Below are positions 9,720 through 19,225 of a stretch of DNA of 64,000 nucleotides, piece by piece. The position numbers and the translations under genes were made by a program. The stretch lies in the NCBI RefSeq assembly GCF_008729015.1, contig NZ_RKSM01000001.1:2046001-2110000 (forward strand). Reading direction: 5' to 3'. The stretch's first letter is position 1; every line of letters starts with the position of its first letter. The notes beneath the pieces are model-generated. The model was not told where the DNA came from and did not search any database. It saw only the letters and a list, made by a program, of their open reading frames with translations. This stretch comes from Haloarcula sp. CBA1129. GTDB lineage: Archaea; Halobacteriota; Halobacteria; Halobacteriales; Haloarculaceae.

Positions 9720-9761
9720 CACTGAGCGGGTTTTACATGGTCGCCCGACGACAGGTGAAAT

Positions 9762-10475
9762 ATGGACACACCTACGTTTCTCGAAGTCGAGGCGGAGCGG
9801 GACGCCGTCGCCTCGGTGCTCGACGCCGTTCCCGGCGTCGCCGTTGTCGACGACACTGCTGTCCCAGCACCGGGACCAGCAGGGCCGGATGAGACCGACG
9901 ATTCCGGCCCCAGCCTCACGGACCGCCTCGGCTCGCTGTGGCGACAGTGGGGGCTGCTCGGTACTGGGCTGTCCCTCATCGCGCTGGGCGCGGCAACAGC
10001 CGGGCTCTGGTGGTACCGCCGCCGCAACACTGACCGAACCGATATCGGGAACACCGGCGAGGGCGCGTCGGAGTGGGCCACGGAACGTCCGGGCGAGACG
10101 CCCCCACCGGCGGAATCGGCTGTTGACACGCCATCGCCAGCGGACACGCAGTTCGAGCCGACCGCAGCGGTGGACGATGCCGAGGATACGCTGACCCCAG
10201 AAGCGCAAGAAACGGCGCTGGCCACAGAGAGGCCACAGACTACGTCCGAGTCCCGACGCCAAGACGCCCAAGGAGATGTCGAGCCGGCTGGCGTTACCGG
10301 CTCGGAGACCGAGGCGGAGACGCTTAAGCGGGACGAGACAGAGCGAGATGAGACAGACACCGATGAACGACCGGGGGCGAAAATCGACCCGGCACCGCTG
10401 CTTGGTGCTGCGTTCCTGATTCTGTCGAGCGCGGTCGGTCGGTGGGCCACGCGCGACCGTAGTAACCAAGCGTAA
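9762..10475 (+). CDS. Acidic single-span or double-span membrane protein, unknown
   Basis: A 237-residue protein with a hydrophobic helix at about residues 63-85 (GLLGTGLSLIALGAATAG) followed by WWYRRR, a long acidic Thr/Glu-rich stretch without clear fold, and a second short hydrophobic stretch near the C terminus (PLLGAAFLILSSAVG). It may therefore be anchored at both ends. No family is recognised. TTTTACA about 28 nt before the ATG is a plausible TATA box. It follows the SHOCT protein by 42 bp in the same direction. Confidence 0.65.
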   Translation: MDTPTFLEVEAERDAVASVLDAVPGVAVVDDTAVPAPGPAGPDETDDSGPSLTDRLGSLWRQWGLLGTGLSLIALGAATAGLWWYRRRNTDRTDIGNTGEGASEWATERPGETPPPAESAVDTPSPADTQFEPTAAVDDAEDTLTPEAQETALATERPQTTSESRRQDAQGDVEPAGVTGSETEAETLKRDETERDETDTDERPGAKIDPAPLLGAAFLILSSAVGRWATRDRSNQA

Positions 10476-10589
10476 CGCCGGGCTCTGGCTCCGTCACCTC
10501 AACGGGTGAGCGGGCTGTTCGGAGCGTCTTCACGTCGGATATACGCAACAGTCCGACAGGCTAAAGCGAACGGCTCCGATAGCCCGACC

Positions 10590-13061
10590 ATGGAGTTCCA
10601 CGAGGCCGCGAACTTCCTCTTCGAGTTGCGCCGGTTCGCCTCGCGACCCGGTACTGATGCCACGCAGGACCTGCTCTCGTCGCTCGGTGACCCACAGGAG
10701 GGGCTGCGCTGCGTCCAGATTGCGGGGTCCAACGGGAAGGGGTCTACCGCGCGAATGGTCGAACGAACGTTGCGGGAAGCCGGCCTCGATGTCGGACTGT
10801 ACACGTCCCCACATCTCGACGACGTGCGCGAGCGGATCCGTATCAACGGCCGGAAGCTCTCCGAAGCCGCCCTCGTCGAGTTCGTCGAGTCGGTCCGGGC
10901 GTACGTGACTAAACAGGGCGCGGCCAACGATTCCCCCACTTTCTTCGAGACAATCACCGCGATGGCGCTGTGGGAGTTCGACCGCCAGAACGTCGACGTC
11001 GCGGTGCTGGAAGTCGGCATCGGCGGCCGGTACGACGCCACGAGCGTCGTCGACCCGGTCGCCAGCGCCGTCACGTCCGTGACGCTTGAACACACTCACA
11101 TCCTCGGCGATACCGTCGAAGAAATCGCTCACGACAAGGCCCACGTCGCCCCTGACGACACCCCACTTGTGACCGGCACGACCGGCGACGCGCTCGCCGC
11201 CGTCCGCGAGGTCGCCGATAGCGTCGTGACCGTTGGGAGCGCAGTCGAGACAGAACAGGAACCGGCCGAGGACGAGCCCGACATCGCGGTACACTACGGC
11301 GGTCGTGAAGGATTAGAGGGGGCGGTCTCGGTCGAGGGACCGGACTGGTCAGTCGAGACGCACCTCCCGTTGCTGGGCGCACATCAGGCACAGAACGCCA
11401 GTATCGCGGCCACCCTGTGCCGGCAGGTCGCAGATGTCTCACAGACCGACCTCGAACGCGGCCTGCGAAACGCTCATTGGCCCGGTCGGTTCGAGGTGAT
11501 GAACGAGTCACCGCTGGTTGTCCTCGACGGGGCACACAACCCCGGGAGCATCGAGCGCACCGCCGAGACGCTGTCCTCGTTCGACTACGACGACCTCCAC
11601 GTCGTCATCGGCGCGATGGTCGACAAGGACCACGAACGCATCGCCGCGGCACTACCGGACACGGACCACGTCGTCGCCTGTCAGCCGAACGTCGACCGGG
11701 CGGAGTCCCACCACGTTGTCGCGACAGCAGTCGAGAACGAGACCGACGCCACAGTCGAGACGCAAAGCGACGTAACTGGGGCACTCGATATCGCGCTCGA
11801 TGCCGCCGAATCCGGCGACGCGGTCCTCGTGGTGGGGTCGCTGTACGCCGTCCGAGAGGCACGGACCGGCTGGTCGCGCTCGCTAGTCCCCAAACAGATC
11901 GACTCACTGGCCGAGGCCCGCGAGACCATCGAGAGCGCCCACGTCACCGATACGGGGGCTTGGCGGATGCGGGGGAAGGGCGTCCACCGCGTCCTGCGTA
12001 CCCGCGTCCAGCCGCGACAGGCCCAGTACCTCAAGGAAGAACTGCTGTCGCTGGGTGGCGAGTGTGCGGTTTCCGGCCTGAACGGCCAAGACGAGGAGTT
12101 CCTCGACGTAGTCATGATGGCGACGATGGCCCAGTACAAGCGTCTCACAGAGAAACTAGACGGCCAGCCCCACGGGCTCGCGTCGTTCGCCGACGAACTG
12201 CGGGCGGCGCTGTCCATCCAGCAGCCCGAACCTGACACGTCGACAGCCCACCCGTGGGACGACGGCACGGCCGTTATGGGCATCTGTAACATCACTCCGG
12301 ACTCCTTCCACGACGGCGGCGAGTACAACGCCGTCGAAGACGCCGTCGCCCGCGCCGAGCGGATGGTCGATGCGGGCGCGGACATCCTCGACATCGGTGG
12401 GGAGTCGACCCGGCCCGGTGCCGAACCCGTCCCAGTCGAAGACGAAATCGACCGCGTCGTCCCAGTCATCGAGGCGCTCGCTGATCTGGACGTGGCCATC
12501 TCCGTCGACACGCGGAAGGCCCCCGTCGCGCGGGCGGCCCTCGACGCCGGCGCGGACATCCTGAACGACGTCTCTGGTCTCGAAGACCCCGAGATGCGAC
12601 TCGTCGCTGCCGAGTACGACGTACCCGTCGTCGTGATGCACTCCATCGAAACGCCGGTTGACCCCGACAGCGACATTCACTACGACGACGTGGTGCAAGA
12701 CTGCATCGACCAGCTGACAGAGCGCGTCCTGCTCGCAGAGAAGGCCGGACTCGACCGCGACCAGATTATCGTCGATCCGGGCGTCGGCTTCGGGAAATCA
12801 GCTACGGAGGATTTCGAACTGCTCGACCGCCTTCCGGAGTTCGAGTCACTCGGCTGTCCGATTCTGGTCGGTCACTCCCATAAGTCGCTGTTCGGGCTGG
12901 TCGGACAGGAAGCGGGCGACTGTCTGGAGGCGACCATCGCCGGGACGACGCTAGCGGCCGAACGGGGGGCCGACATCGTTCGCGTCCACGACGTGCCCGA
13001 GAACGTCGCCGCTGTCCGGGTCGCCGAGGCGGCCCGTGATCCCCAGCAGTTCGAGGACTGA
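10590..13061 (+). CDS. folCP: Folylpolyglutamate/dihydrofolate synthase - dihydropteroate synthase fusion
   Basis: A bifunctional folate enzyme of 823 residues. Residues 1 to about 540 are FolC-like (Mur-ligase fold): AGSNGKGST at 45-53 is the ATP loop, followed by TSPHLDDVRERI and the LDGAHNPGS motif. Residues about 560-823 are dihydropteroate synthase: MGICNITPDSFHDGG, DIGGESTRPG, DPGVGFGK and GHSHKS, all family signatures for pterin and sulfonamide/pABA binding. Thus one chain condenses the pterin with pABA and adds glutamate. This FolC-FolP fusion is known from haloarchaea such as Haloferax. The in-frame GTG 28 codons upstream was rejected because the extra residues look non-coding. Confidence 0.93.
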   Translation: MEFHEAANFLFELRRFASRPGTDATQDLLSSLGDPQEGLRCVQIAGSNGKGSTARMVERTLREAGLDVGLYTSPHLDDVRERIRINGRKLSEAALVEFVESVRAYVTKQGAANDSPTFFETITAMALWEFDRQNVDVAVLEVGIGGRYDATSVVDPVASAVTSVTLEHTHILGDTVEEIAHDKAHVAPDDTPLVTGTTGDALAAVREVADSVVTVGSAVETEQEPAEDEPDIAVHYGGREGLEGAVSVEGPDWSVETHLPLLGAHQAQNASIAATLCRQVADVSQTDLERGLRNAHWPGRFEVMNESPLVVLDGAHNPGSIERTAETLSSFDYDDLHVVIGAMVDKDHERIAAALPDTDHVVACQPNVDRAESHHVVATAVENETDATVETQSDVTGALDIALDAAESGDAVLVVGSLYAVREARTGWSRSLVPKQIDSLAEARETIESAHVTDTGAWRMRGKGVHRVLRTRVQPRQAQYLKEELLSLGGECAVSGLNGQDEEFLDVVMMATMAQYKRLTEKLDGQPHGLASFADELRAALSIQQPEPDTSTAHPWDDGTAVMGICNITPDSFHDGGEYNAVEDAVARAERMVDAGADILDIGGESTRPGAEPVPVEDEIDRVVPVIEALADLDVAISVDTRKAPVARAALDAGADILNDVSGLEDPEMRLVAAEYDVPVVVMHSIETPVDPDSDIHYDDVVQDCIDQLTERVLLAEKAGLDRDQIIVDPGVGFGKSATEDFELLDRLPEFESLGCPILVGHSHKSLFGLVGQEAGDCLEATIAGTTLAAERGADIVRVHDVPENVAAVRVAEAARDPQQFED

Positions 13062-13130
13062 GTCGGCCGTCCGAACAGCCAGCCGTGAGAGTGTCATGAC
13101 CGACGAGCACCCCAAATTTTGCACTTCCCC

Positions 13131-13139
13131 TTTATTTTT
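13131..13139 (+). terminator. T-rich terminator after folCP
   Basis: A TTTATTTTT run about 70 nt after the folCP stop and before the hemAT promoter. Archaeal intrinsic termination uses T tracts without a required hairpin, so this is a reasonable end for the folCP message. Confidence 0.4.
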
Positions 13140-13164
13140 CTCACTGATGAGAATTAGGGGCGAA

Positions 13165-13171
13165 CATATAA
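13165..13171 (+). promoter_or_regulatory. TATA box of hemAT
   Basis: CATATAA lies about 27-28 nt before the ATG at 13196, the spacing expected for a leaderless haloarchaeal transcript. This also fixes the start codon choice. Confidence 0.6.
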
Positions 13172-13195
13172 CCCCCGTGTGGTTTGACTCCCGGC

Positions 13196-14689
13196 ATGGC
13201 ATTCCAGAGCGAAAGTACCAGCGCTCGGAAACGTATCACTGAATCTGATAGGTCCGGCGTTGACGGCGGAACGCTTACCGACCGTATCGGACTAGACGCC
13301 GGGGAGATACGCTGGCGGAAGGAATTCACCGGATTTGACGAGTCGGATGTCGATAATCTCACCGCGATGGCAGACGAGACAGACGCCCGAGCCGAATCTG
13401 TCGTCGATGATTTCTACGATCATCTCCAGTCGTTCGACGAAACCGTCGAGATTTTTGGGCGGTCAACCAAGTCAGTCGACCAGCTCAAAAACACCCAGTC
13501 GCAGTACCTTCGCGACCTCGTCGCCGGGAGCTACGACAAGCAGTACTTCGAGAACAGGGCTCGCATCGGAAAGATCCACGATATGCTCGATCTCGGGCCG
13601 AAGATCTATCTCGGAGCCTACAGTATCTACTTCGAGCACTTCCTGCGGACAATCGTCAAGGACCTGCAGTCGGGCGACGCTGCCCGCGACGAGGCACTCG
13701 AAGAAATGCAGTCACGCGCGCTCTCCGTATTCAAACTCCTCAATCTCGACCAGCAGGTGGCAATGGACACCTACATCGACTCGTACAGCCAGCGTCTGGA
13801 ATCGGCAATCGATGACCAGCAAACGCTGATGGCGGAGGTCGAAAGTGGCCTCCAGAAGCCTATCGACGAACTGAGCACCTCGGCTGAGCAGGTCGCCGAA
13901 ACGAACCAGCGGGTCACCGACACAGCCGAGACACAGTCCGAGTCGATGGACGAAGTGGCAGGCGAAGTGGCGGACATGAGCGCGACCATCGAGGAAATCG
14001 CCTCAACTGCCGAAGAGGTCGCAAGCACCAGCACATCGGCCGAACAGAAGGCTGAACGCGGGAACGAAGCCGCACAGCAAGCAGCGACCATGATGAACGA
14101 CGTCGATGACGCTGTCGATACGGTTTCATCGGATATCGCCGGCCTACAGGAACAGGCCGACGAAATCGACGACATCGTCGAGGTGATAAACGACATCGCG
14201 GACCAGACCAATATGCTCGCGCTGAACGCGTCTATCGAGGCTGCACGTGCCGGAGAGGCGGGCGACGGATTCGCTGTCGTCGCCGACGAAATCAAGACGC
14301 TCGCCGGGGATTCACAGGAACACGCGAACCAGATCGAGGAGACCGTCACGGAGATTCAAGACGACGCCATCGACGCCGTCGAGAGCCTCGAAACCGTGAC
14401 CGAGCAGGTGACCGAGGGCATCGATCAGGTCGAGACGGCTGCCGACCGACTCGAAGAGATCGTGTCTGCGGTCAACGAGGCATCACAGGGAATTCAGGAG
14501 GTGTCAGCGGCGACTGACGATCAGGCGGCGTCGACTGAGGAGGTCGCCAGCATGATCGACGAACTGTCGAGCGGCATCGAGGACATGTCGGCCCAGCTTG
14601 ACGAGCTCGCAGCGACGAACGAGGAACAGACGGCGAAGATTCAGGACGTGGCCGAGACTGCGCGTCGACTCGACACAGAGACGGAGTAA
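13196..14689 (+). CDS. hemAT: HemAT-like globin-coupled aerotaxis transducer
   Basis: A 497-residue soluble chemotaxis transducer. Residues about 40-195 form a sensor globin that binds haem and O2: the proximal His is H128 within [13 protein letters not shown], followed by [10 protein letters not shown]. Residues about 200-490 are the coiled-coil methyl-accepting domain with the conserved hairpin tip [19 protein letters not shown] (about 335-353), which docks CheA/CheW. No membrane helix is seen, as in Halobacterium HemAT of similar length (489). It likely steers swimming away from or toward oxygen. No che genes are nearby. Confidence 0.93.
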   Translation: MAFQSESTSARKRITESDRSGVDGGTLTDRIGLDAGEIRWRKEFTGFDESDVDNLTAMADETDARAESVVDDFYDHLQSFDETVEIFGRSTKSVDQLKNTQSQYLRDLVAGSYDKQYFENRARIGKIHDMLDLGPKIYLGAYSIYFEHFLRTIVKDLQSGDAARDEALEEMQSRALSVFKLLNLDQQVAMDTYIDSYSQRLESAIDDQQTLMAEVESGLQKPIDELSTSAEQVAETNQRVTDTAETQSESMDEVAGEVADMSATIEEIASTAEEVASTSTSAEQKAERGNEAAQQAATMMNDVDDAVDTVSSDIAGLQEQADEIDDIVEVINDIADQTNMLALNASIEAARAGEAGDGFAVVADEIKTLAGDSQEHANQIEETVTEIQDDAIDAVESLETVTEQVTEGIDQVETAADRLEEIVSAVNEASQGIQEVSAATDDQAASTEEVASMIDELSSGIEDMSAQLDELAATNEEQTAKIQDVAETARRLDTETE

Positions 14690-14803
14690 GCTCGACCCAC
14701 GGCCACGCGTCCGGAGTCGACTGTCGGGATGACAGGGCAGCAGCCGCAGTCAGCAGCCACAGCGTGGCAGAAAGCACTTACAACCCTCCCGAGCACTCCG
14801 ACT

Positions 14804-15421
14804 ATGGACCAGCGAAGGGTTGTCCGCGAAGGGTACGACGACATCGCCGTGGCCTACGACGAATACCGCGAGACAGCTACCCACAGCGACTTCGAGGCCG
14901 AAATTACTGACGAGTTCTTCGAATCAATTGCAGACGACTGTCGCGTGCTGGATGCGGGCTGTGGCGGTGGGAAGCCGGTCCTCCAGCGGCTGGCGGCCGC
15001 CCACAATCCCGTCGGGCTGGACATTTCCTCGAGCCAGCTCGACCTGTCACGCGAACGCGTGCCGACAGCGGCGTTCGCACAGGGAGATCTCGTACGGCTC
15101 CCGTTCGCCGACGATAGCTTCAACGCCGTGGTCTCCTTCTACGCGATTATCCACGTCCCGAAGCCGGAGCACGAACAGGTCCTCGCTGAATTTCACCGCG
15201 TGCTCCGTGACGGGGGTGAGCTGCTCGTCTCGATGGGGGCCGTCGAGGGGTGGGAGGGGCGAAACGACGAGTGGCTCGACACTGACACCGCGATGGAGTG
15301 GAGCTACTTCGGGCCCGAAAAGAGCCGCGAGCTTATCGAGGCTGCAGGCTTCGAGATTGCAGCGGCACGGATTCCGCAGGAAGAGGCCGACGGGTTCGCT
15401 GTTTTCCGGGCCACTGCCTGA
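14804..15421 (+). CDS. Class I SAM-dependent methyltransferase
   Basis: A 205-residue Rossmann-fold methyltransferase. Motif I is LDAGCGGGKP (about residue 46), with GLDISSSQLDLSRER as the acidic adenosine-binding loop and GDLVRLPFADDSF as motif II. FYAIIHVPK follows in the post-II position. The type resembles UbiE/MenG-like and small-molecule methyltransferases; the substrate cannot be told. An in-frame start 25 codons upstream exists but encodes a Ser/Thr/Gln-rich stretch not typical of the family. It runs toward the helicase gene (27 bp convergent gap). Confidence 0.85.
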   Translation: MDQRRVVREGYDDIAVAYDEYRETATHSDFEAEITDEFFESIADDCRVLDAGCGGGKPVLQRLAAAHNPVGLDISSSQLDLSRERVPTAAFAQGDLVRLPFADDSFNAVVSFYAIIHVPKPEHEQVLAEFHRVLRDGGELLVSMGAVEGWEGRNDEWLDTDTAMEWSYFGPEKSRELIEAAGFEIAAARIPQEEADGFAVFRATA

Positions 15422-15448
15422 GCGGTTCTGGGAGCAGGGTGACGGTCC

Positions 15449-17362
15449 TTACTCCGCAGTCCCGCTGGTCTGCTCCGCCGTCTCGGGTGGCTCGACGGCC
15501 TCGGCCTCTGTCTCGGTCACGCGAATCCCTTTCGACGCGAGGTGACGCATCTGGCGGCGGACGAAGTCCTCCTCTGTCGTCCCCCGCGTCGCGAGAATGA
15601 CCATCCGGGCGTCTCCGGCCGGGCGCATCGTCCGCCCGGCCCGCTGTGCGCCCTGCCGACGGGACCCGCCCAGCCCGGAGGCGACGATGGCGAGTTCGGC
15701 GTCGGGGAGGTCGATGCCCTCGTCGCCGACCCGAGAGACGACCAGCGTGTTCAGTTCGCCCCGGCGGAACTCGTCGAACAGTTTCTCTCGTCGCGCGTGT
15801 GGCGTTTCGCCGCTGATGAACGGTGCGTCGATGGCCTCGCTAATGGCATCACCCTGATCAAGGTATTCGATGAACACAAGCGCCTTCGCCGCGGGGTTCT
15901 CGGCCAGCGCGTAGCGTATCTCGTCGATTTTCCCGGTGTTGCTTGCAGCGGCTTGCCGGCGGTCGTGGCCCGACGTGGAACTGTACTCGGACTGTTCGGT
16001 CTCGTTCCCCCACGGGACGAGCCGGATTTCGACCTCCGGCTCGGCGACGTAGCCCTCGTCGAACAGTTTGCCCCAGTCCGTCCCGATTGGGGGGCCGATG
16101 AGCGTGAATATCTCCTCCTCGTCGTCGCTCTCCCGGGTCGGCGTGGCGGTGAGACCGAGACGGTGTTTGGTCTGGAGGTCCGCGCTCCGGCGGTGAATCG
16201 GCGAGGGCACGTGGTGGACCTCGTCGAAGACGATGAGGCCCCACTTGCGCTGGTCGAACAGCTTCCGGTGGCGGTCCATCCCGGCGGTGCGGTAGGTGGC
16301 GATGGTGACCGGCCGGATGTTCTTCTCGCCGCCGTGGTACTCGCCGATGTCGTCGTCGGTCAGGGTGGTGTGGCGAACCAGTTCGTCGTGCCACTGGGTC
16401 GCGAGTTCGCGCGAGGGGACGAGAATCAGCGTTTCGCCACTGATGGCGGCCATCGCACCCATCGCGGCGACGGTCTTGCCAGACCCGGGCGGGCCGACGA
16501 ACACGCCCGAGCCCTGCTCGGTGAACCGCTCGACCCAGTCCTGCTGGTAGTCCCGCAGGCGGAGACGGGGGTCCATCTCGATGGCGTCGCCCGTTTCGAG
16601 GTCACGGTCGTCCCGGACCGGATAGCCCGCCTCGTACAGCGTGCGCTTGATTTCGGCCGTGGCGTCTTCGTTGACCCACGACTCCGAGTCCGAGATGGGG
16701 GCCCGGAGGTGGTCGTCGTCGAGTTTCGGCCGGGCGACGTTCCCCATCAGATCGTCGCTCTCGGCTTCGAGGACGACGTAGCCGTCCTCGTGGGTCTTCA
16801 GACGGAACTTCCGGGCGCGCTCCCACTGGCTCGTCACCCACTCTTCGAGATGGGGCGAGCGCTCGCCCAGCACGTCCCGCATCGTCGTCAGGAGGGCGTC
16901 CAGAGATTCGTGGGGCGCGGCCCAGATGTCTTCTTCGCGGAGTTCGTACACGTAGCCGCCCGAGCGGTTGGTGTCCTGTAGGCGAGCAAACTGCGAGAGT
17001 TGCGCCCGCGTGAACTGGTCGGGGTGTTCGACGACGACTTCCCGGCGGTCGGGGAACAGGACGACGCGCTCGCGGTCGGTCACCTCGGCGATGTCCGTCG
17101 GATACCATACAGACTCGACCTCGGTCACGTCCTGACGCTCGATGTCGCCGTCCTCGGCGAGACGCTCCAGTGCCGCCCGCGCCTCGTCGGGCGTCAGGTC
17201 CGTCTTCCGGGAGAACTCCGTCGCCGTCAGATGCGGGCGACCGACGGCGTCGATAGCGTCGTAGACGGCATCGAGTTCGAGTTCCGTGGCAGGGTCCGAG
17301 TCGTCGTCTCGGTCGGCTGGCTCCTCGGCTGTCACTACCGAGTGGAAGTGGTCGACGCTCAA
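15449..17362 (-). CDS. XPB/Rad25-like superfamily 2 DNA helicase
   Basis: A 637-residue SF2 ATPase. After an N-terminal helical/winged region of about 270 residues come VGPPGSGKTVAA (Walker A), VFDEVHH (DEVH box, motif II), GLTATPTR (motif III), and the second RecA domain with QGAQRAGRTMRP (motif VI). This arrangement matches archaeal XPB/Rad25-type helicases, which act in DNA opening during repair or transcription. Haloarchaea have several copies. The start shown is TTG; a GTG nine codons in (17335) is an equally possible start. The C-terminal tail is acidic and probably disordered. Confidence 0.85.
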   Translation of the reverse strand: MSVDHFHSVVTAEEPADRDDDSDPATELELDAVYDAIDAVGRPHLTATEFSRKTDLTPDEARAALERLAEDGDIERQDVTEVESVWYPTDIAEVTDRERVVLFPDRREVVVEHPDQFTRAQLSQFARLQDTNRSGGYVYELREEDIWAAPHESLDALLTTMRDVLGERSPHLEEWVTSQWERARKFRLKTHEDGYVVLEAESDDLMGNVARPKLDDDHLRAPISDSESWVNEDATAEIKRTLYEAGYPVRDDRDLETGDAIEMDPRLRLRDYQQDWVERFTEQGSGVFVGPPGSGKTVAAMGAMAAISGETLILVPSRELATQWHDELVRHTTLTDDDIGEYHGGEKNIRPVTIATYRTAGMDRHRKLFDQRKWGLIVFDEVHHVPSPIHRRSADLQTKHRLGLTATPTRESDDEEEIFTLIGPPIGTDWGKLFDEGYVAEPEVEIRLVPWGNETEQSEYSSTSGHDRRQAAASNTGKIDEIRYALAENPAAKALVFIEYLDQGDAISEAIDAPFISGETPHARREKLFDEFRRGELNTLVVSRVGDEGIDLPDAELAIVASGLGGSRRQGAQRAGRTMRPAGDARMVILATRGTTEEDFVRRQMRHLASKGIRVTETEAEAVEPPETAEQTSGTAE

Positions 17363-17407
17363 ACGGGTTTCGTCTGGGTACGCCTTACCGCCGGTTCGAA
17401 CACGTAC

Positions 17408-17415
17408 ATTAATAT
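17408..17415 (+). promoter_or_regulatory. TATA box of the first NhaC-type gene
   Basis: ATTAATAT is centred about 27 nt before the ATG at 17438, supporting a leaderless start there instead of any of the upstream in-frame starts inside the helicase gene. Confidence 0.6.
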
Positions 17416-17437
17416 AGCGCCACTTAGACCTGCCGGC

Positions 17438-19177
17438 ATGGTTGAGGGAATCGCGGCTGGACCGTGGTCGATTGTTCCCGCACTCGTCGCAATCGGACTT
17501 GCCTGGTACACCCGGGACGCCCTCGTCGGGTTGTTCGTGGGTATCGTCGCTACAGGCGTCCTCGTCGGCGCGTTACATCCACAGGCGGTCGGAGTCCCCT
17601 CGGACTTGATTACCGCTGGCGGTGAGGTGACGACAGTCCAGCCACAGGCCGAGGACGGAAGTCCGTGGACGGTCGGCGTCGGTGGCATCGTACTCGGAGC
17701 GATCTTCGGACTGAAACTCGTTCCGGACATAATCGCTACGGCCCCGCTGTTCGGGGAATGGTACGTCAAGAACGTTCTGCTCGCCATCTTCGCTATCGGC
17801 GGGCTGATCGGGCTAATGATACGGGCCGGTGCGATACAGGGCGTGCTAGAGGCGCTGGTGGCTCGGGCCGAATCCGCCGCGGACGCCGAGAAGGCCGCCT
17901 TCCTCGCTGGTATCGCCATTCATATTGACGACTACTTCAACTGCCTCGTGGTCGGGTCGATGATGCGTCCGTTGACGGACAAGTTCGACGTTTCGCGGGC
18001 CAAGCTGGCCTACTACGTCGACTCAGCGGGATCGCCGGCATCCCGGCTCGCGTTTTACTCGACATGGGGCGCGGCGATGGTCGGCTTCATCGGTGGCGGT
18101 CTCGTCGAAGCACAGAAACAGGGAACGCTCCCGTCGGGAATGGGGAACTTCGTGAACGCCGGCGGCGAGCAGGTCACCGCGGCGACTGGTGCCGTCTGGC
18201 CGCTGTTTTTCAACACGCTGTTTACCGGCTTCTATTCGTGGATCGCGCTCGGTCTCGCAGGGCTCGTCGCGTGGCAAGTCGTGCCGAATATCTACGGGAT
18301 GGGGACGGAGGAGTCCCGGGCGAGAAACGAGGGGAAGGTCGTCGGCGACGACGCGGACCCGATGATTTCGGCGGAAATGGACGAGTACGAGATGTCCGAA
18401 GCCGCGACGCCGGACTGGCGGAACTTCGCTTGGCCCATCCTGACGATGATTGTTGTCGGCCTCAGCGCGATGTTCTGGCGGGCCAGCCCGGTGGTCTACG
18501 TCAAAGGAAAGGAGGGGATGGGGACGACACTGCTCCAACTCGGCAGTTGGCAGTTAATCACGCCGCCGAGTGGCCCGTGGGCGTTCAACATTGGCGGCGT
18601 TCAGCTCGGCCTCGCGTCCTTCTCGGCGCTCATCGTCGCCTTCCTCCTGTACCGATGGAAGGGCGACATCCCGTCCAACGACGACGCAACTGACGCGATG
18701 ATGGTCGGTTTCAAAGGTATCCTCCTTGCGGCTGTCATCCTGATGTTCGCCAGTTCCATCCAGAACGCAGTGACGATACTGGGCGTCTCGTCGTTCGTGA
18801 CGAACGTCTTCGGTGGCGTGCCGGCGTTCGTCATCCCGGTCGGCGTCTTCCTCGTGACCTCGTTCGTCAGCTTCTCCGATGGCTCGTCGTGGTCGACCTA
18901 CGGCATCATGTTCCCCATCGCCATCCCGCTCGCGTTCTCGACGGGCGCGAACCTGCCGCTCGTGCTCGGAGCGGTGTTCAGCGGTGGTATCTTCGGCGAT
19001 CACACCTCGCCGATCAGCGACACGACCGTCCTTGCGTCGTCGACGAGCGGGAGCGACCACATGGTTCACGTCAGGAGCCAAGCGCCGTACGCCCTCATCG
19101 CGGCGGGCATTGCCGCCGTGCTGTTCCTCGTGTTCGGGCTGGTGCTTCCCGAAGGGTTCCGCGTCATCCCGTACTGA
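17438..19177 (+). CDS. nhaC: Na+/H+ antiporter, NhaC family
   Basis: A 579-residue membrane protein with about 12 or more helices. Family hallmarks are AIHIDDYFNCLVVGS (about residue 163) with the acidic pair inside the membrane, and GDHTSPISDTTVLASS near the C-terminal end. A charged cytoplasmic insert of some 50 residues lies near residue 300 (ESRARNEGKVVGDD...). It likely exchanges sodium for protons and helps keep cytoplasmic sodium low at high salt. A second NhaC-family gene at 56843 is shorter and divergent, so the two probably differ in substrate or conditions. Confidence 0.87.
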   Translation: MVEGIAAGPWSIVPALVAIGLAWYTRDALVGLFVGIVATGVLVGALHPQAVGVPSDLITAGGEVTTVQPQAEDGSPWTVGVGGIVLGAIFGLKLVPDIIATAPLFGEWYVKNVLLAIFAIGGLIGLMIRAGAIQGVLEALVARAESAADAEKAAFLAGIAIHIDDYFNCLVVGSMMRPLTDKFDVSRAKLAYYVDSAGSPASRLAFYSTWGAAMVGFIGGGLVEAQKQGTLPSGMGNFVNAGGEQVTAATGAVWPLFFNTLFTGFYSWIALGLAGLVAWQVVPNIYGMGTEESRARNEGKVVGDDADPMISAEMDEYEMSEAATPDWRNFAWPILTMIVVGLSAMFWRASPVVYVKGKEGMGTTLLQLGSWQLITPPSGPWAFNIGGVQLGLASFSALIVAFLLYRWKGDIPSNDDATDAMMVGFKGILLAAVILMFASSIQNAVTILGVSSFVTNVFGGVPAFVIPVGVFLVTSFVSFSDGSSWSTYGIMFPIAIPLAFSTGANLPLVLGAVFSGGIFGDHTSPISDTTVLASSTSGSDHMVHVRSQAPYALIAAGIAAVLFLVFGLVLPEGFRVIPY

Positions 19178-19225
19178 CTGGCGGCAATCTGTCCTCGTCG
19201 CTAGCACGTCCGTGTGCTGGCCCGA

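Noticed and set aside
9155-10450. 431-codon minus-strand frame
   Set aside because: It is Ser/Arg-rich and antisense to two plausible genes; it has no membrane, signal or catalytic features.
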